In this document: in pieces, positions 25,998 through 36,020 of the stretch | Numbering within the stretch: the stretch's first letter is position 1 | Layout of the letters: every line of letters starts with the position of its first letter | Assembly (NCBI GenBank): GCA_021647835.1 | Contig: JAKITY010000002.1 | Span: 1 to 64,000, forward strand | From: Flavobacteriaceae bacterium | GTDB taxonomy: Bacteria > Bacteroidota > Bacteroidia > Flavobacteriales > Flavobacteriaceae | Length of the DNA: 64,000 bases | Direction of reading: 5' to 3' | Made by a program: the position numbers and the translations under genes | Notes under the pieces: model-generated | The model's database searches: none | The model's input: the letters and a program-made list of their open reading frames with translations, nothing else | What the model was told of the DNA's origin: nothing

Positions 25998-28900
25998 TTA
26001 TTTCCCAACCAAATACTCAATAGCAATAATCGCTTGATTATATTCATTTATAAGACTCAAATAATTACTTTTTATCTCAATCCCCGTATCCAAACCTTGT
26101 ATATATTCTATATAACCAATAGCATCGTTTTCAAAACTTTTTTTAGCGTTCGATAAAATTAATGCTGCTTGTGGTAAGGCTTTCTCTTCGTAATATGCTA
26201 CTGTACTTTTATATTTAAAATAATCTTGCATTACACGTTCATACTCGCCATTTAAAACTGTTTGATAGTATTTTGCATCTTCTTCTGCTTTTTGCTTTTG
26301 AATTTTTGATGCTTTTATTCGTGCTCTATCTGGTCTTATCCATAAAGGAATTGAAACGGTTGCTGTAACACTTGAAAAACGTTGGTTGCTTCCAAAAAAT
26401 TGATTTACACCATTAACTGTATAATCGCCTATTAATGACTGATTTGTATAGCCCAAAGCAATATCTGGAAGCATTTTAGATTTGTTTAAGGCTATTTCTT
26501 TCTCTCTTACAGAAATTTGATTTTTCAGTAAATTCAAATTCGGGTTTGTATCTATTTCTGAGGCATCTATAGTTAGGTTTAATTCCTTTTTAGGATTATA
26601 ATTTTCCGATATATCTATCATATCTTGGTTTCCTAATAAGGTTTGCAGCCTTTTTTTATAGATTTTTATATTGGCTTCATTTTGTGTTAACGCTACTTTT
26701 ATGGCAGTCATTTTGGCTTCCGAAGTTACTTTTTCCAGCAAAGTTCCTGCTTCTACTTTATATCTTAATGTTGCTGCTCTTAAAAAATGTTGATAAACAC
26801 TGTCTTTATATTTAAGAAGTTTAAACTCTTCTTTTAAATAAGCAAGTTGATACCAAGTTTGTTTTATTTCCTTTACCAAATCATTTTCGGTTATTATCTT
26901 TTCAGATTTTCCTATTTCGATATTGGCTTTTGCCAGTTTTTTTTGATTGGAATAAACCGTTGGAAATTGAAACTTTTGACCTATCGAAAAAGCAAAATCG
27001 TTTTCAAAACTATTGTACCTTCCGTATTGAAAATCGACATCTGTTTTCCCTATATTAAACGATGTTTTTTCCAGTGTTTCTAAACGATCTATTTCGAGAT
27101 TAGCAGATTTTATACTTCCATTGTTGCTTAGTCCGTATTCAATTGCATCTTCTAAAGAAAGTTTTACTTCGCTATTTTCTGTTTGACTATATGAATTAAT
27201 AGCGAAAAACGAAAAACCAACAATCAATAATAAACTTGCTAAAGATATTCCTCCAGATTTCAAGGCTTTTCTTTCTTTTCTTTTCTCTCTTTTCTTTTCT
27301 CTCTTTTCTGAATTGGCTTCCACTAAGTTATATAAAATAGGAATAACAATAAGTGTTAACAACGATGCCGTAAGCATTCCTCCAATAACTACGGTTGCAA
27401 GTGGTCGCTGCACTTCGGCTCCTGCGCCCGATGAAATTGCCATTGGCATAAATCCTAAAATATCGGTCGATGCAGTTAAGAAAATAGGTCTAATTCGCTC
27501 TTTTGTTCCTTTAATAATTCTGTCTTTGAGTGAAAGTCCTTCTTGTTTTAAATCGTTCATACTGGTTATTAAAACCAATCCATTTAAAACGGCAACACCA
27601 AATAACACTATAAATCCAACACCTGCCGAAATACTAAATGGCATATCTCTAAGCCAAAGTGAAAATATACCACCAATGGCTGCCAACGGAATTGCCATAT
27701 AAATCATAATAGTTTGACTGAATGATTTTAAGGCAAAATAAAGTAATACAAAAATGAGTATCAATGCAATTGGAACTACAATTAACAATCTTGATTTTGC
27801 ACGTTGTAGGTTTTCAAAAGAACCTCCATATTTTAGATAATAGCCAGGAGGCAAATCTAATTGAGCATCTAATTTATCTTGAATTTCGTTTACAACACTT
27901 TCTACATCTCGTCCTCTAATATTAATTCCTACATAAGTTCTTCGGTTTGTGCCTTCGCGAGAAATTTGCATTGGCCCAGATTGATAATCTATTTTTGCAA
28001 CTTCTCTTAACGGAATTTGAATGCCACTTGGCAACGAAACGTATAGGTTTTTAAGGTCATTTATGCTTTGTTTATGCTCATCTTTAAGACGTACTACCAA
28101 ATCAAACCGTTTTTCTCCTTCAAAAACAATACCTGCTGTTTCGCCACTAAAAGCAGTTCTTACAAGTGTGTTTAGTTCTTGAATGTTAAGTCCGTATTGT
28201 GCAAGTTTTGCTCTTTCATAATTAACAGTCATTTGCGGAAGACCACTTGTCGATTCAATTTTTAAATCGCCTACGCCATCTACAGTAGCAATAATTTCAC
28301 CCATTTTTTTGGCATATTTAGACAGTACATCTAAGTCTTCACCAAATAATTTTACAGCAACATCTTGTCTAACACCTGTCATTAATTCGTTAAAACGCAT
28401 TTCGAGAGGTTGCGAAAATTCGTAATTAACGCCTGGAAGAAAAGCCATTTTATCTTTAAGCATTTCTATGAGTTCGTCTTTTGTTTGAAAATTAGTCCAT
28501 TCAGATTTTGGCTTTAAAATTAAAAACATATCTGCAATATCCATTGGCATTGGATCTGTAGGTATTTCGGCTACACCAATTTTAGAAACGACTTGTTTTA
28601 CTTCGTGGAAATTCTTTAAAATAGTTGCTTCAATTTGCTGACAAACTTTTTCGGTTTCTTCTAATGAACTTCCTGGTTTTAGAATGGCGTGCATTGCCAA
28701 ATCTCCTTCATCTAACTGAGGTACAAATTCTCCTCCCATTTTTGAAAATGTAAAAATAGAAAGTAGTAAAAGTACTAATGAAACACCAAGGATTGTTTTT
28801 TTTCTATTTAGAGCAATAGATAAAACTGGTTCGTATTTTTTCTGAAGCCACTCTATAAACTTGTCTCCCCACATTTTTTTCTGTGAAGGATTTTTACTCA

Positions 28901-30419
28901 TAAAATAAGATGATACCATTGGTACATACGTTAAACATAATATCATTGCACCAATTACAGCAAAACTAAAAGTCATTGCCATTGGCGTAAACATCTTGCC
29001 TTCAACCCCTTGTAAAGTTAGTATTGGAAGAAAAACAATAAGGATAATTAACTGCCCAAAAAAGGCAGCATTCATCATTTTACTGGATGATTTGTAAGAA
29101 ATATCATCTAAATCCTTTTGTGATAACTTTTTGTTTTCAGATAGTTGCCGCACTTTTTTCATTGTATGAAAGACGACACTTTCAACAATAATTACGGCTC
29201 CATCTACTATAATTCCGAAATCTATTGCACCTAAACTCATTAAATTAGACCATACTCCAAAAACATTCATCATTATATAGGCAAATAATAATGACAGCGG
29301 AATGGTTGACGCTACTATAAGTCCGCCTCTAAAATTCCCAAGAAATAGTACCAAAATAAAGATAACGATAAGTCCACCTTCTAATAAGTTGTTTCGTACT
29401 GTTGATGTTGTTCTTTGAATTAAATCGGAACGATCTAAAAATGATTCGATGTAAATACCTTCAGGAAGTGATTTTTCAATTTCGACAATTCGTTCTTTTA
29501 CGCGTTCAATAACATCTTTAGAGTTTTCGCCTTTAAGCATCATTATCATTCCGCCAACAGCAAGACCTTCGCCATTTTTAGTTACAGAACCATAACGAAT
29601 CGCATTACCAAACTGTACGGTTGCTACATCTTTAATAAGAATTGGCAGACCGTTTTGTGTTTTCACAATAATTTTTTCAATATCGTCTAAAGACCGAATC
29701 AACCCTTCGCCACGAATAAAATTGGCGCTATGATTTTTTACAATATAAGCACCACCTGTATTTTCGTTATTAACTTCGAGTGCATTAAATATTTCGGTAA
29801 TGCTAATTCCCATACTTTTTAACTTGTTTGGATTAACAGCAACTTCGTATTGTTTTACATTTCCGCCAAAACTATTTACTTCTACAACTCCAGAGAGCAT
29901 CGCCATTTGGCGTTTTACAATCCAATCTTGATAGGTTCGTAAATCTACATCAGTATATGTATCTTTAAATTCGGGTTCAACTTCTAAGGTGTATTGATAA
30001 ATTTCGCCCAATCCTGTGGATATTGGTCCCATAAAGGGTTCGCCAAATTTTTGAGGTATTTGTCCTTTTACATCGCTTAATTTTTCGGACACTAATTGCC
30101 TTGGCAGATAAGTTCCCATTTTGTCTTCAAATACAATGGTAACAACCGATAGCCCGAAACGAGAAATGGAACGAATTTCTATAACCCCTGGTAAATTAGC
30201 CATTGCCAATTCTACAGGATAAGTTACAAATTGCTCAATATCTTGAGTTCCTAAATTTGGTGATGTTGTTATTACTTGAACTTGATTGTTTGTGATGTCA
30301 GGAACGGCATCTATGGGTACTTTTCGCATTGAATATATGCCAAGACCAACCCAAGCAACCATCATCATACCAATGATGAGTTTATTCTTTATAGAGAATA
30401 ATATTATTTTATTTATCAT
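25998..30419 (-). CDS. CusA/CzcA-family heavy-metal RND transporter fused to a C-terminal TolC-like outer membrane factor
   Basis: RND motifs (GAIDFGIIVDGAVIIVES, GGEFVPQLDEGDLAM); after about residue 1045 a basic linker, second hydrophobic/signal-like segment (LASLLLIVGFSFFAINSYSQ) and OMF domain (LSLEDAIEYGLSNNGSIKSANLEI...). Confidence 0.92.
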   Translation of the reverse strand: MINKIILFSIKNKLIIGMMMVAWVGLGIYSMRKVPIDAVPDITNNQVQVITTSPNLGTQDIEQFVTYPVELAMANLPGVIEIRSISRFGLSVVTIVFEDKMGTYLPRQLVSEKLSDVKGQIPQKFGEPFMGPISTGLGEIYQYTLEVEPEFKDTYTDVDLRTYQDWIVKRQMAMLSGVVEVNSFGGNVKQYEVAVNPNKLKSMGISITEIFNALEVNNENTGGAYIVKNHSANFIRGEGLIRSLDDIEKIIVKTQNGLPILIKDVATVQFGNAIRYGSVTKNGEGLAVGGMIMMLKGENSKDVIERVKERIVEIEKSLPEGIYIESFLDRSDLIQRTTSTVRNNLLEGGLIVIFILVLFLGNFRGGLIVASTIPLSLLFAYIMMNVFGVWSNLMSLGAIDFGIIVDGAVIIVESVVFHTMKKVRQLSENKKLSQKDLDDISYKSSSKMMNAAFFGQLIILIVFLPILTLQGVEGKMFTPMAMTFSFAVIGAMILCLTYVPMVSSYFMSKNPSQKKMWGDKFIEWLQKKYEPVLSIALNRKKTILGVSLVLLLLSIFTFSKMGGEFVPQLDEGDLAMHAILKPGSSLEETEKVCQQIEATILKNFHEVKQVVSKIGVAEIPTDPMPMDIADMFLILKPKSEWTNFQTKDELIEMLKDKMAFLPGVNYEFSQPLEMRFNELMTGVRQDVAVKLFGEDLDVLSKYAKKMGEIIATVDGVGDLKIESTSGLPQMTVNYERAKLAQYGLNIQELNTLVRTAFSGETAGIVFEGEKRFDLVVRLKDEHKQSINDLKNLYVSLPSGIQIPLREVAKIDYQSGPMQISREGTNRRTYVGINIRGRDVESVVNEIQDKLDAQLDLPPGYYLKYGGSFENLQRAKSRLLIVVPIALILIFVLLYFALKSFSQTIMIYMAIPLAAIGGIFSLWLRDMPFSISAGVGFIVLFGVAVLNGLVLITSMNDLKQEGLSLKDRIIKGTKERIRPIFLTASTDILGFMPMAISSGAGAEVQRPLATVVIGGMLTASLLTLIVIPILYNLVEANSEKREKKREKRKERKALKSGGISLASLLLIVGFSFFAINSYSQTENSEVKLSLEDAIEYGLSNNGSIKSANLEIDRLETLEKTSFNIGKTDVDFQYGRYNSFENDFAFSIGQKFQFPTVYSNQKKLAKANIEIGKSEKIITENDLVKEIKQTWYQLAYLKEEFKLLKYKDSVYQHFLRAATLRYKVEAGTLLEKVTSEAKMTAIKVALTQNEANIKIYKKRLQTLLGNQDMIDISENYNPKKELNLTIDASEIDTNPNLNLLKNQISVREKEIALNKSKMLPDIALGYTNQSLIGDYTVNGVNQFFGSNQRFSSVTATVSIPLWIRPDRARIKASKIQKQKAEEDAKYYQTVLNGEYERVMQDYFKYKSTVAYYEEKALPQAALILSNAKKSFENDAIGYIEYIQGLDTGIEIKSNYLSLINEYNQAIIAIEYLVGK

Positions 30420-30474
30420 TTAATGTTGTTTTAATACAGTTATTTTTTTCAGTATAAAGCATATTGAAATTAAG

Positions 30475-30494
30475 TTTTACTACGTATAGTAAAA
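30475..30494. promoter_or_regulatory. Inverted repeat TTTTACTA-cgta-TAGTAAAA upstream of RND gene
   Basis: Perfect 8-bp arms with 4-bp centre, 56 bp upstream of the RND start codon; could be an operator or a terminator of the upstream gene. Confidence 0.45.
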
Positions 30495-30527
30495 AACGGA
30501 CGTAATTGTCCTAAAAAAAATAATGTA

Positions 30528-30836
30528 TTAAACTCTTGGTGGTTGTAGAATTTTATCTAAAAAATTATTTGAATAAATTGAATTACTATAAGTATTTAAT
30601 TTATTTGAAGGTATTTCTTTATAAGAAATATTTTGTTGAGTGTTAGGTTCTATAGTAATAGTTGTACAACAAACACAACTACAAAATGGCGAGCACATGT
30701 CACCAAAATCACCTAGATGATTTTCAGAATTTTGTAATTCAAAAACTAATTCTCCAGACACAATAAGTTCATCATCACAAGGAATGGATGATAAAGTAAT
30801 GGTGAGAATTGATAATATGACTGCTAATAATTTCAT
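30528..30836 (-). CDS. Small secreted Cys-rich protein (DUF6660-like)
   Basis: Signal peptide-like N-terminus; CSPFCSCVCC motif; located directly upstream of the metal RND gene. Confidence 0.65.
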   Translation of the reverse strand: MKLLAVILSILTITLSSIPCDDELIVSGELVFELQNSENHLGDFGDMCSPFCSCVCCTTITIEPNTQQNISYKEIPSNKLNTYSNSIYSNNFLDKILQPPRV

Positions 30837-30901
30837 AAAAACTACGCAAATATATAAAAATAAAATAAAATTGTGAAAATTATTAACTTAACCTTAACTT
30901 T

Positions 30902-31297
30902 TTATTGTAATAAAAACACACCAAAAATGCTAATAATAAAATAAACAGCAAGTGTCATTGCTCCTGCATAATCTTTGGCTAAACGCTGACCAATCAAAAG
31001 AAAGACAAGTGTTATAGCACTTAACTCAACACCCAATAATGCAATTTCTTTTACTCCGGATGTTGCTAATTGATAGACTCCAACAAGCATTAAAACTCCT
31101 GCGGTAATTTCTAAAAACAAAATTGTTCCCAGCAAAAGAGGAACCATATTTTTTAAAGGTGAATTTTTGAAATGACCTTTAATAAAGTTTAAATTTCCTT
31201 TCCAATCAGTAATTTTATCAAATCCTGATTGAAGGAAAGTAACGATTAAAAAAAGTAAGATTAATATTTCTGCAGGATGATTGTTGAAGATAGTCAT
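30902..31297 (-). CDS. DoxX-family-like integral membrane protein
   Basis: Four hydrophobic segments; LQSGFDKITDWKGNLNFIKGHF is typical of DoxX-like proteins. Confidence 0.75.
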   Translation of the reverse strand: MTIFNNHPAEILILLFLIVTFLQSGFDKITDWKGNLNFIKGHFKNSPLKNMVPLLLGTILFLEITAGVLMLVGVYQLATSGVKEIALLGVELSAITLVFLLIGQRLAKDYAGAMTLAVYFIISIFGVFLLQ

Positions 31298-31304
31298 AAT
31301 TGTT

Positions 31305-32441
31305 TTATTCTTTAGTGTGTAAAAGCCGTGTTAATTTAATTGATAAATCTAACAAAATAATTTTTGCATTTCCATTTCTTTCTATATGATAGATTGCATC
31401 ATTTATTTCATTGTTGATACTTTCGATATTATTTCCGTGAACAAAAGGTGCAAATTTTTTCAGATCAAACCCTTGTGTTTGAGTTTCTAAAAACGCCAAA
31501 TTTGAGGCTTTATAATTGGTCAATAAGGCTTGTCTAAAAAATTGCAAGCAGTAATGAAGAAAGCGTTTTTGAGTTTCTCTACCTGTTTTTGAAATTGCAT
31601 CGCTCCAAGTAACCAACTCGTTAATTACAGCCGCATTTCCACGTGCTCTAAATGCGGCACGAATCCAAGTAATAAACCATTCTTCAAAAACAGAATCTGA
31701 AGAATTGTTGTGTAAAATTTGCAATGCTTTATTGTAATTTCCATCACATTGATGCGCAATTTTTCGTGCTTCATTTTCTGCTATTCCTTCAGAAGAAATA
31801 AGTCCGTTTACAATATCACTTTCTCTCAATACAGGAAAATGCAAGGCTTGACAACGAGAACGAATCGTGCTAATAATATTTTCTTCGTTTTCGGTAATCA
31901 AAATAAAAATTGTTTTTTCTGGAGGCTCTTCAATCAGTTTTAACAATTTATTTGCAGCCGAACTATTCATTTTTTCTGCCATCCAAATAATTACAATCTT
32001 AAAACCACCTTCATACGATTTTAAACTTATTTTTTTTGATATTTCTAAGGCTTCATCCTTACCAATTAAGCCTTGTTTGTTTTCAACACCAATAAATTGC
32101 AACCAATCAAACAGATTTCCATACGGTTTCTGCGCAATAAAATTGCGCCAATCAGTTAAAAACAAGTTGCTTGTCGGATGCTTTTTAACCCTTTCATTTG
32201 TAGTAACAGGAAATGCAAAATGCAAATCGGGATGCGCCAATTTATCACACTTTAAATTGCATACTTCAGCGTTTGAATTTCCATTACACAATATATGTTG
32301 TGCATACGCAATTGCCATAGCAAGCGCTCCAGAGCCTTCTTTCCCTACAAATAACTGCGCATGTGGAATCCGTCCATTAGCAGCCGATTGCTGCAAATGA
32401 TTTTTGATATGCTCTTGCCCTAAAATAGCTGAAAAACGCAT
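31305..32441 (-). CDS. holB: DNA polymerase III subunit delta'
   Basis: ILGQEHIKNHLQQSAANGRIPHAQLFVGKEGSGALAMAIAYAQHILC; KLLKLIEEPPEKTIFILITENEENIISTIRSRCQ. Confidence 0.92.
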   Translation of the reverse strand: MRFSAILGQEHIKNHLQQSAANGRIPHAQLFVGKEGSGALAMAIAYAQHILCNGNSNAEVCNLKCDKLAHPDLHFAFPVTTNERVKKHPTSNLFLTDWRNFIAQKPYGNLFDWLQFIGVENKQGLIGKDEALEISKKISLKSYEGGFKIVIIWMAEKMNSSAANKLLKLIEEPPEKTIFILITENEENIISTIRSRCQALHFPVLRESDIVNGLISSEGIAENEARKIAHQCDGNYNKALQILHNNSSDSVFEEWFITWIRAAFRARGNAAVINELVTWSDAISKTGRETQKRFLHYCLQFFRQALLTNYKASNLAFLETQTQGFDLKKFAPFVHGNNIESINNEINDAIYHIERNGNAKIILLDLSIKLTRLLHTKE

Positions 32442-32600
32442 AGTACAAATTTACATAAAATTTTTAGTTGTTAGTATTGTTTTTGAGGATTGTAACAAGC
32501 GTCATTTCGATGAGGAACGAAGAAGCAATCTCATTCTAAAAAACAGATAAACATATCTAAAAATAAGTATATTTGCTACTCCTTAATATAACATAAACAA

Positions 32601-33788
32601 ATGCCAACAATCGATAACTTCAATTTTGAAAACAAAAAAGCACTGATACGAGTAGATTTTAATGTTCCTTTAGATGAAAATTTTAAGGTTACAGACGCTA
32701 CAAGAATAGCTTCAGCAAAACCAACAATTATAAAAATTTTAGAAGACGGAGGAAGTTGTATTCTGATGTCGCATTTAGGACGACCAAACGGTGTTTCCTC
32801 TGAATTTTCTCTACAACATATTGTAGAAACAGTAAGTGAAGTTATAGGCGTTCAAGTGAAATTTATTGACGATTGTATCGGAGAAAAAGTAGAAAAAGCA
32901 GTTGCAGAATTAGAAAGTGGAGAAATATTATTATTAGAAAATCTACGATTTTATGAAGAAGAAAAAGAAGGAAACCTTTTTTTCGCTAAAAAACTTTCCA
33001 AATTAGGAGATATTTACATAAACGATGCCTTCGGAACAGCGCATAGAGCACACGCATCTACCACAATTATTGCGCAATTTTTTAAAGAGAAAAAATGTTT
33101 TGGCTATTTATTAGCCAAAGAAATAGAAAGCATCAATAAGGTGTTAAATGAGAGTCAAAAACCTGTAACAGCCATTCTTGGAGGCGCAAAAGTATCTTCA
33201 AAAATTAGCGTAATTGAAAACATTTTAGAAAAAGTAGATCATATTATTATTGGAGGCGGAATGACCTTTACATTCATCAAAGCATTAGGAGGAAACATAG
33301 GAAATTCATTGGTTGAAGATGATAAATTAGCCTTAGCATTAGAAATTTTGACCAAAGCAAAAGAACAAAACACAACAATACATTTGCCTGTAGATGCTGT
33401 AATTGCAGATGCTTTTAGCAACGATGCCAATATAAAAACAGTCGATACAACTAAAATTCCAGACGGTTGGATGGGACTTGATGTTGGTCCAAAAACTTTA
33501 GAAAAATTTGCTACCATAATTGCCAATTCTAAAACCATTCTTTGGAACGGACCTTTGGGCGTTTTTGAATTAGAAAATTTTTCAAACGGAACAATCGCTT
33601 TAGGAAATGCCATTGCCGAAGTCACTAAAAACGGTGCGTTTTCATTAGTTGGAGGCGGAGATTCTGTTGCGGCAGTTAAACAGTTTGGTTTTGCCGATAA
33701 AGTAAGTTATGTCTCAACAGGTGGCGGCGCAATGCTCGAAATGTTGGAAGGAAAAACCTTGCCAGGAATTGAAGCGATATTGAGATAA
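32601..33788 (+). CDS. pgk: Phosphoglycerate kinase
   Basis: [53 protein letters not shown]. Confidence 0.98.
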   Translation: MPTIDNFNFENKKALIRVDFNVPLDENFKVTDATRIASAKPTIIKILEDGGSCILMSHLGRPNGVSSEFSLQHIVETVSEVIGVQVKFIDDCIGEKVEKAVAELESGEILLLENLRFYEEEKEGNLFFAKKLSKLGDIYINDAFGTAHRAHASTTIIAQFFKEKKCFGYLLAKEIESINKVLNESQKPVTAILGGAKVSSKISVIENILEKVDHIIIGGGMTFTFIKALGGNIGNSLVEDDKLALALEILTKAKEQNTTIHLPVDAVIADAFSNDANIKTVDTTKIPDGWMGLDVGPKTLEKFATIIANSKTILWNGPLGVFELENFSNGTIALGNAIAEVTKNGAFSLVGGGDSVAAVKQFGFADKVSYVSTGGGAMLEMLEGKTLPGIEAILR

Positions 33789-33801
33789 AATTATAATAAA
33801 A

Positions 33802-34842
33802 ATGAAGTACACAACAATCCCGAATACAGACCTGAAAATAAGCAAAATATGCCTTGGCACAATGACTTGGGGAAATCAAAATAACGAAGCAGAAGGACAT
33901 CAACAAATGGATTACGCGTTAGAAAACGATGTGAATTTTTTTGATACTGCAGAGTTGTATTCCGTTCCTGCAACGCCAGAAACCTACGGTGCAACAGAAA
34001 AAATTATTGGGAATTGGTTTAAAAAAACTGGAAATCGTGATAAAGTTGTTTTGGCAAGTAAAATTGCAGGTTCAGGACCTTATACGAAACATATTAGAGA
34101 AACAGGCTTTTCAAAAGGAGCCATTTCAGAAGCCATCAATAACAGTCTAAAACGCTTACAAACCGATTATATAGATTTGTATCAATTACATTGGCCAGAA
34201 CGTGGCGTAAACTGTTTTGGAACACGTGATTATCCGTTTGAAACATCAGAAAAAGAAGCTGAAAATCATTTTGAAATATTAGAAACCCTACAAAGTTTCA
34301 TCAAACAAGGAAAAATCAGACATATCGGTTTATCTAACGAAACACCTTGGGGAACGATGCAATACTTGCAAACTTCCAAAGAATATAATTTACCAAGAAT
34401 GGCGACAGTTCAAAACTCATATTCTTTAATTCATCGTGCGTATGAATATGGAATGTCGGAAATTTCTATGCGAGAAAACATAGGCTTATTGGTGTATTCT
34501 CCATTAGCGCAAGGTGTTTTATCAGGAAAATACCTCAATGGAAAAACACCAGAAGGCGCAAGAGGCACTTTATTTCCTAACTTTATAGCAAGATATAAAA
34601 CTCCAGGAGCAGAAAAAGCAGTTTTAGAATATCAAAAACTTGCTAAGAAAAACGGATTGACCTTATCAGAATTGTCATTAGCATTTGTAAATCAATTGCC
34701 ATTTGTTACAAGCAATATTATTGGTGCAACAAAAATGAGTCAGTTAAAAGAGAATATCAACAGTATCAATATTAACTTATCGGATGAAATTATTGCAGAA
34801 ATTAATGAAGTTCATGAATTAATTCCGAATCCTGCGCCTTAA
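33802..34842 (+). CDS. Aldo/keto reductase (Tas-like)
   Basis: CLGTMTWGNQNNEAEGHQQMDYALENDVNFFDTAELYSVP; IDLYQLHWPERGVNCFG. Confidence 0.92.
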   Translation: MKYTTIPNTDLKISKICLGTMTWGNQNNEAEGHQQMDYALENDVNFFDTAELYSVPATPETYGATEKIIGNWFKKTGNRDKVVLASKIAGSGPYTKHIRETGFSKGAISEAINNSLKRLQTDYIDLYQLHWPERGVNCFGTRDYPFETSEKEAENHFEILETLQSFIKQGKIRHIGLSNETPWGTMQYLQTSKEYNLPRMATVQNSYSLIHRAYEYGMSEISMRENIGLLVYSPLAQGVLSGKYLNGKTPEGARGTLFPNFIARYKTPGAEKAVLEYQKLAKKNGLTLSELSLAFVNQLPFVTSNIIGATKMSQLKENINSININLSDEIIAEINEVHELIPNPAP

Positions 34843-34978
34843 AGTAAGCGCTTTTCGCTATTTGAAACTTTTACTAAAATTTAAAACAAAAAATAGTACC
34901 AAACCTAAGAGACCCTTCGTGCAATTTTGTGAATTTTTGCGTAACAGCGTAATAACAAATAACGCAACATTTATAAAA

Positions 34979-35947
34979 CTAATACCCAATTTTAGCACGA
35001 ACCCTTTGCAAAACTTTTTGCGCTACTTTTTGTGCTTTTTTAGCACCAATTTCCAACACTTTATCTATTTCATCGCGATTATTCATATAATAATTATAAC
35101 GTTCACGCTCTTTAGAAAAAACGTTTATCAATAATTCAAAAAAGGCTTGTTTTGCGTGTCCGTAACCGTAATTTCCGCCTTCATAATTTCCGCGCATTTC
35201 GACAATTTGCGTTTTAGAAGCAATCAATTTATAAAGAGAAAATAAATTACACGTATCAGGATTTTTGGGATCTTCCAAAGGCGTAGAATCCGTTTCAATC
35301 TTCATAATTTGTTTGCGCAATTTTTTATCATCTAAAAAAATATCGATGATATTCCCTTGAGATTTGCTCATTTTCCCACCATTTGTTCCAGGAACATACA
35401 TGGTGTCTTCTTGCACTTTTGCCGTTGGAAGAATCAATGTTTTTCCCATTTGATGATTAAATCTATTGGCAACATCGCGTGTCATTTCAAGATGTTGCAA
35501 TTGATCTTTTCCAACAGGAACAATCTCGGCATCGTATAATAAAATATCGGCAGCCATTAACATAGGATAACTAAATAAACCAGCATTTACATCTTCCAAT
35601 GTATCTGATTTGTCTTTAAATGAGTGCGCTAAAGTCAGTCGTTGATACGGATAAAAACAACTCAAATACCAAGATAATTCTGTTACTTGAGGAATATCAG
35701 ATTGACGATAAAAAATGGTTTTATCTATATTTAAATCGCAAGCCAACCAAGTTGCAGCAGTACTATACGTGTTTTCTCGTAAGGTTTTCCCTTCTTTTAT
35801 TTGCGTAAGTGAGTGCATATCTGCAATAAAAAGAAACGACTCATTATTGCTGTTTTTTGAAAGTTCTATTGCTGGTTTAATAGCTCCTAAAATATTTCCA
35901 AGATGTGGCGTTCCTGTACTTTGTATTCCTGTAAGAATTCTGGACAT
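34979..35947 (-). CDS. trpS: Tryptophan--tRNA ligase
   Basis: MSRILTGIQSTGTPHLGNILGAI; KMSKSQGN. Start placed at MSRILTG. Confidence 0.96.
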   Translation of the reverse strand: MSRILTGIQSTGTPHLGNILGAIKPAIELSKNSNNESFLFIADMHSLTQIKEGKTLRENTYSTAATWLACDLNIDKTIFYRQSDIPQVTELSWYLSCFYPYQRLTLAHSFKDKSDTLEDVNAGLFSYPMLMAADILLYDAEIVPVGKDQLQHLEMTRDVANRFNHQMGKTLILPTAKVQEDTMYVPGTNGGKMSKSQGNIIDIFLDDKKLRKQIMKIETDSTPLEDPKNPDTCNLFSLYKLIASKTQIVEMRGNYEGGNYGYGHAKQAFFELLINVFSKERERYNYYMNNRDEIDKVLEIGAKKAQKVAQKVLQRVRAKIGY

Positions 35948-36020
35948 TATTAATTTGCTTTTGAGTAGCAAAAATACATATTTCAATAGTAATATTTGGA
36001 AATGAAATTAATTAGTATTT

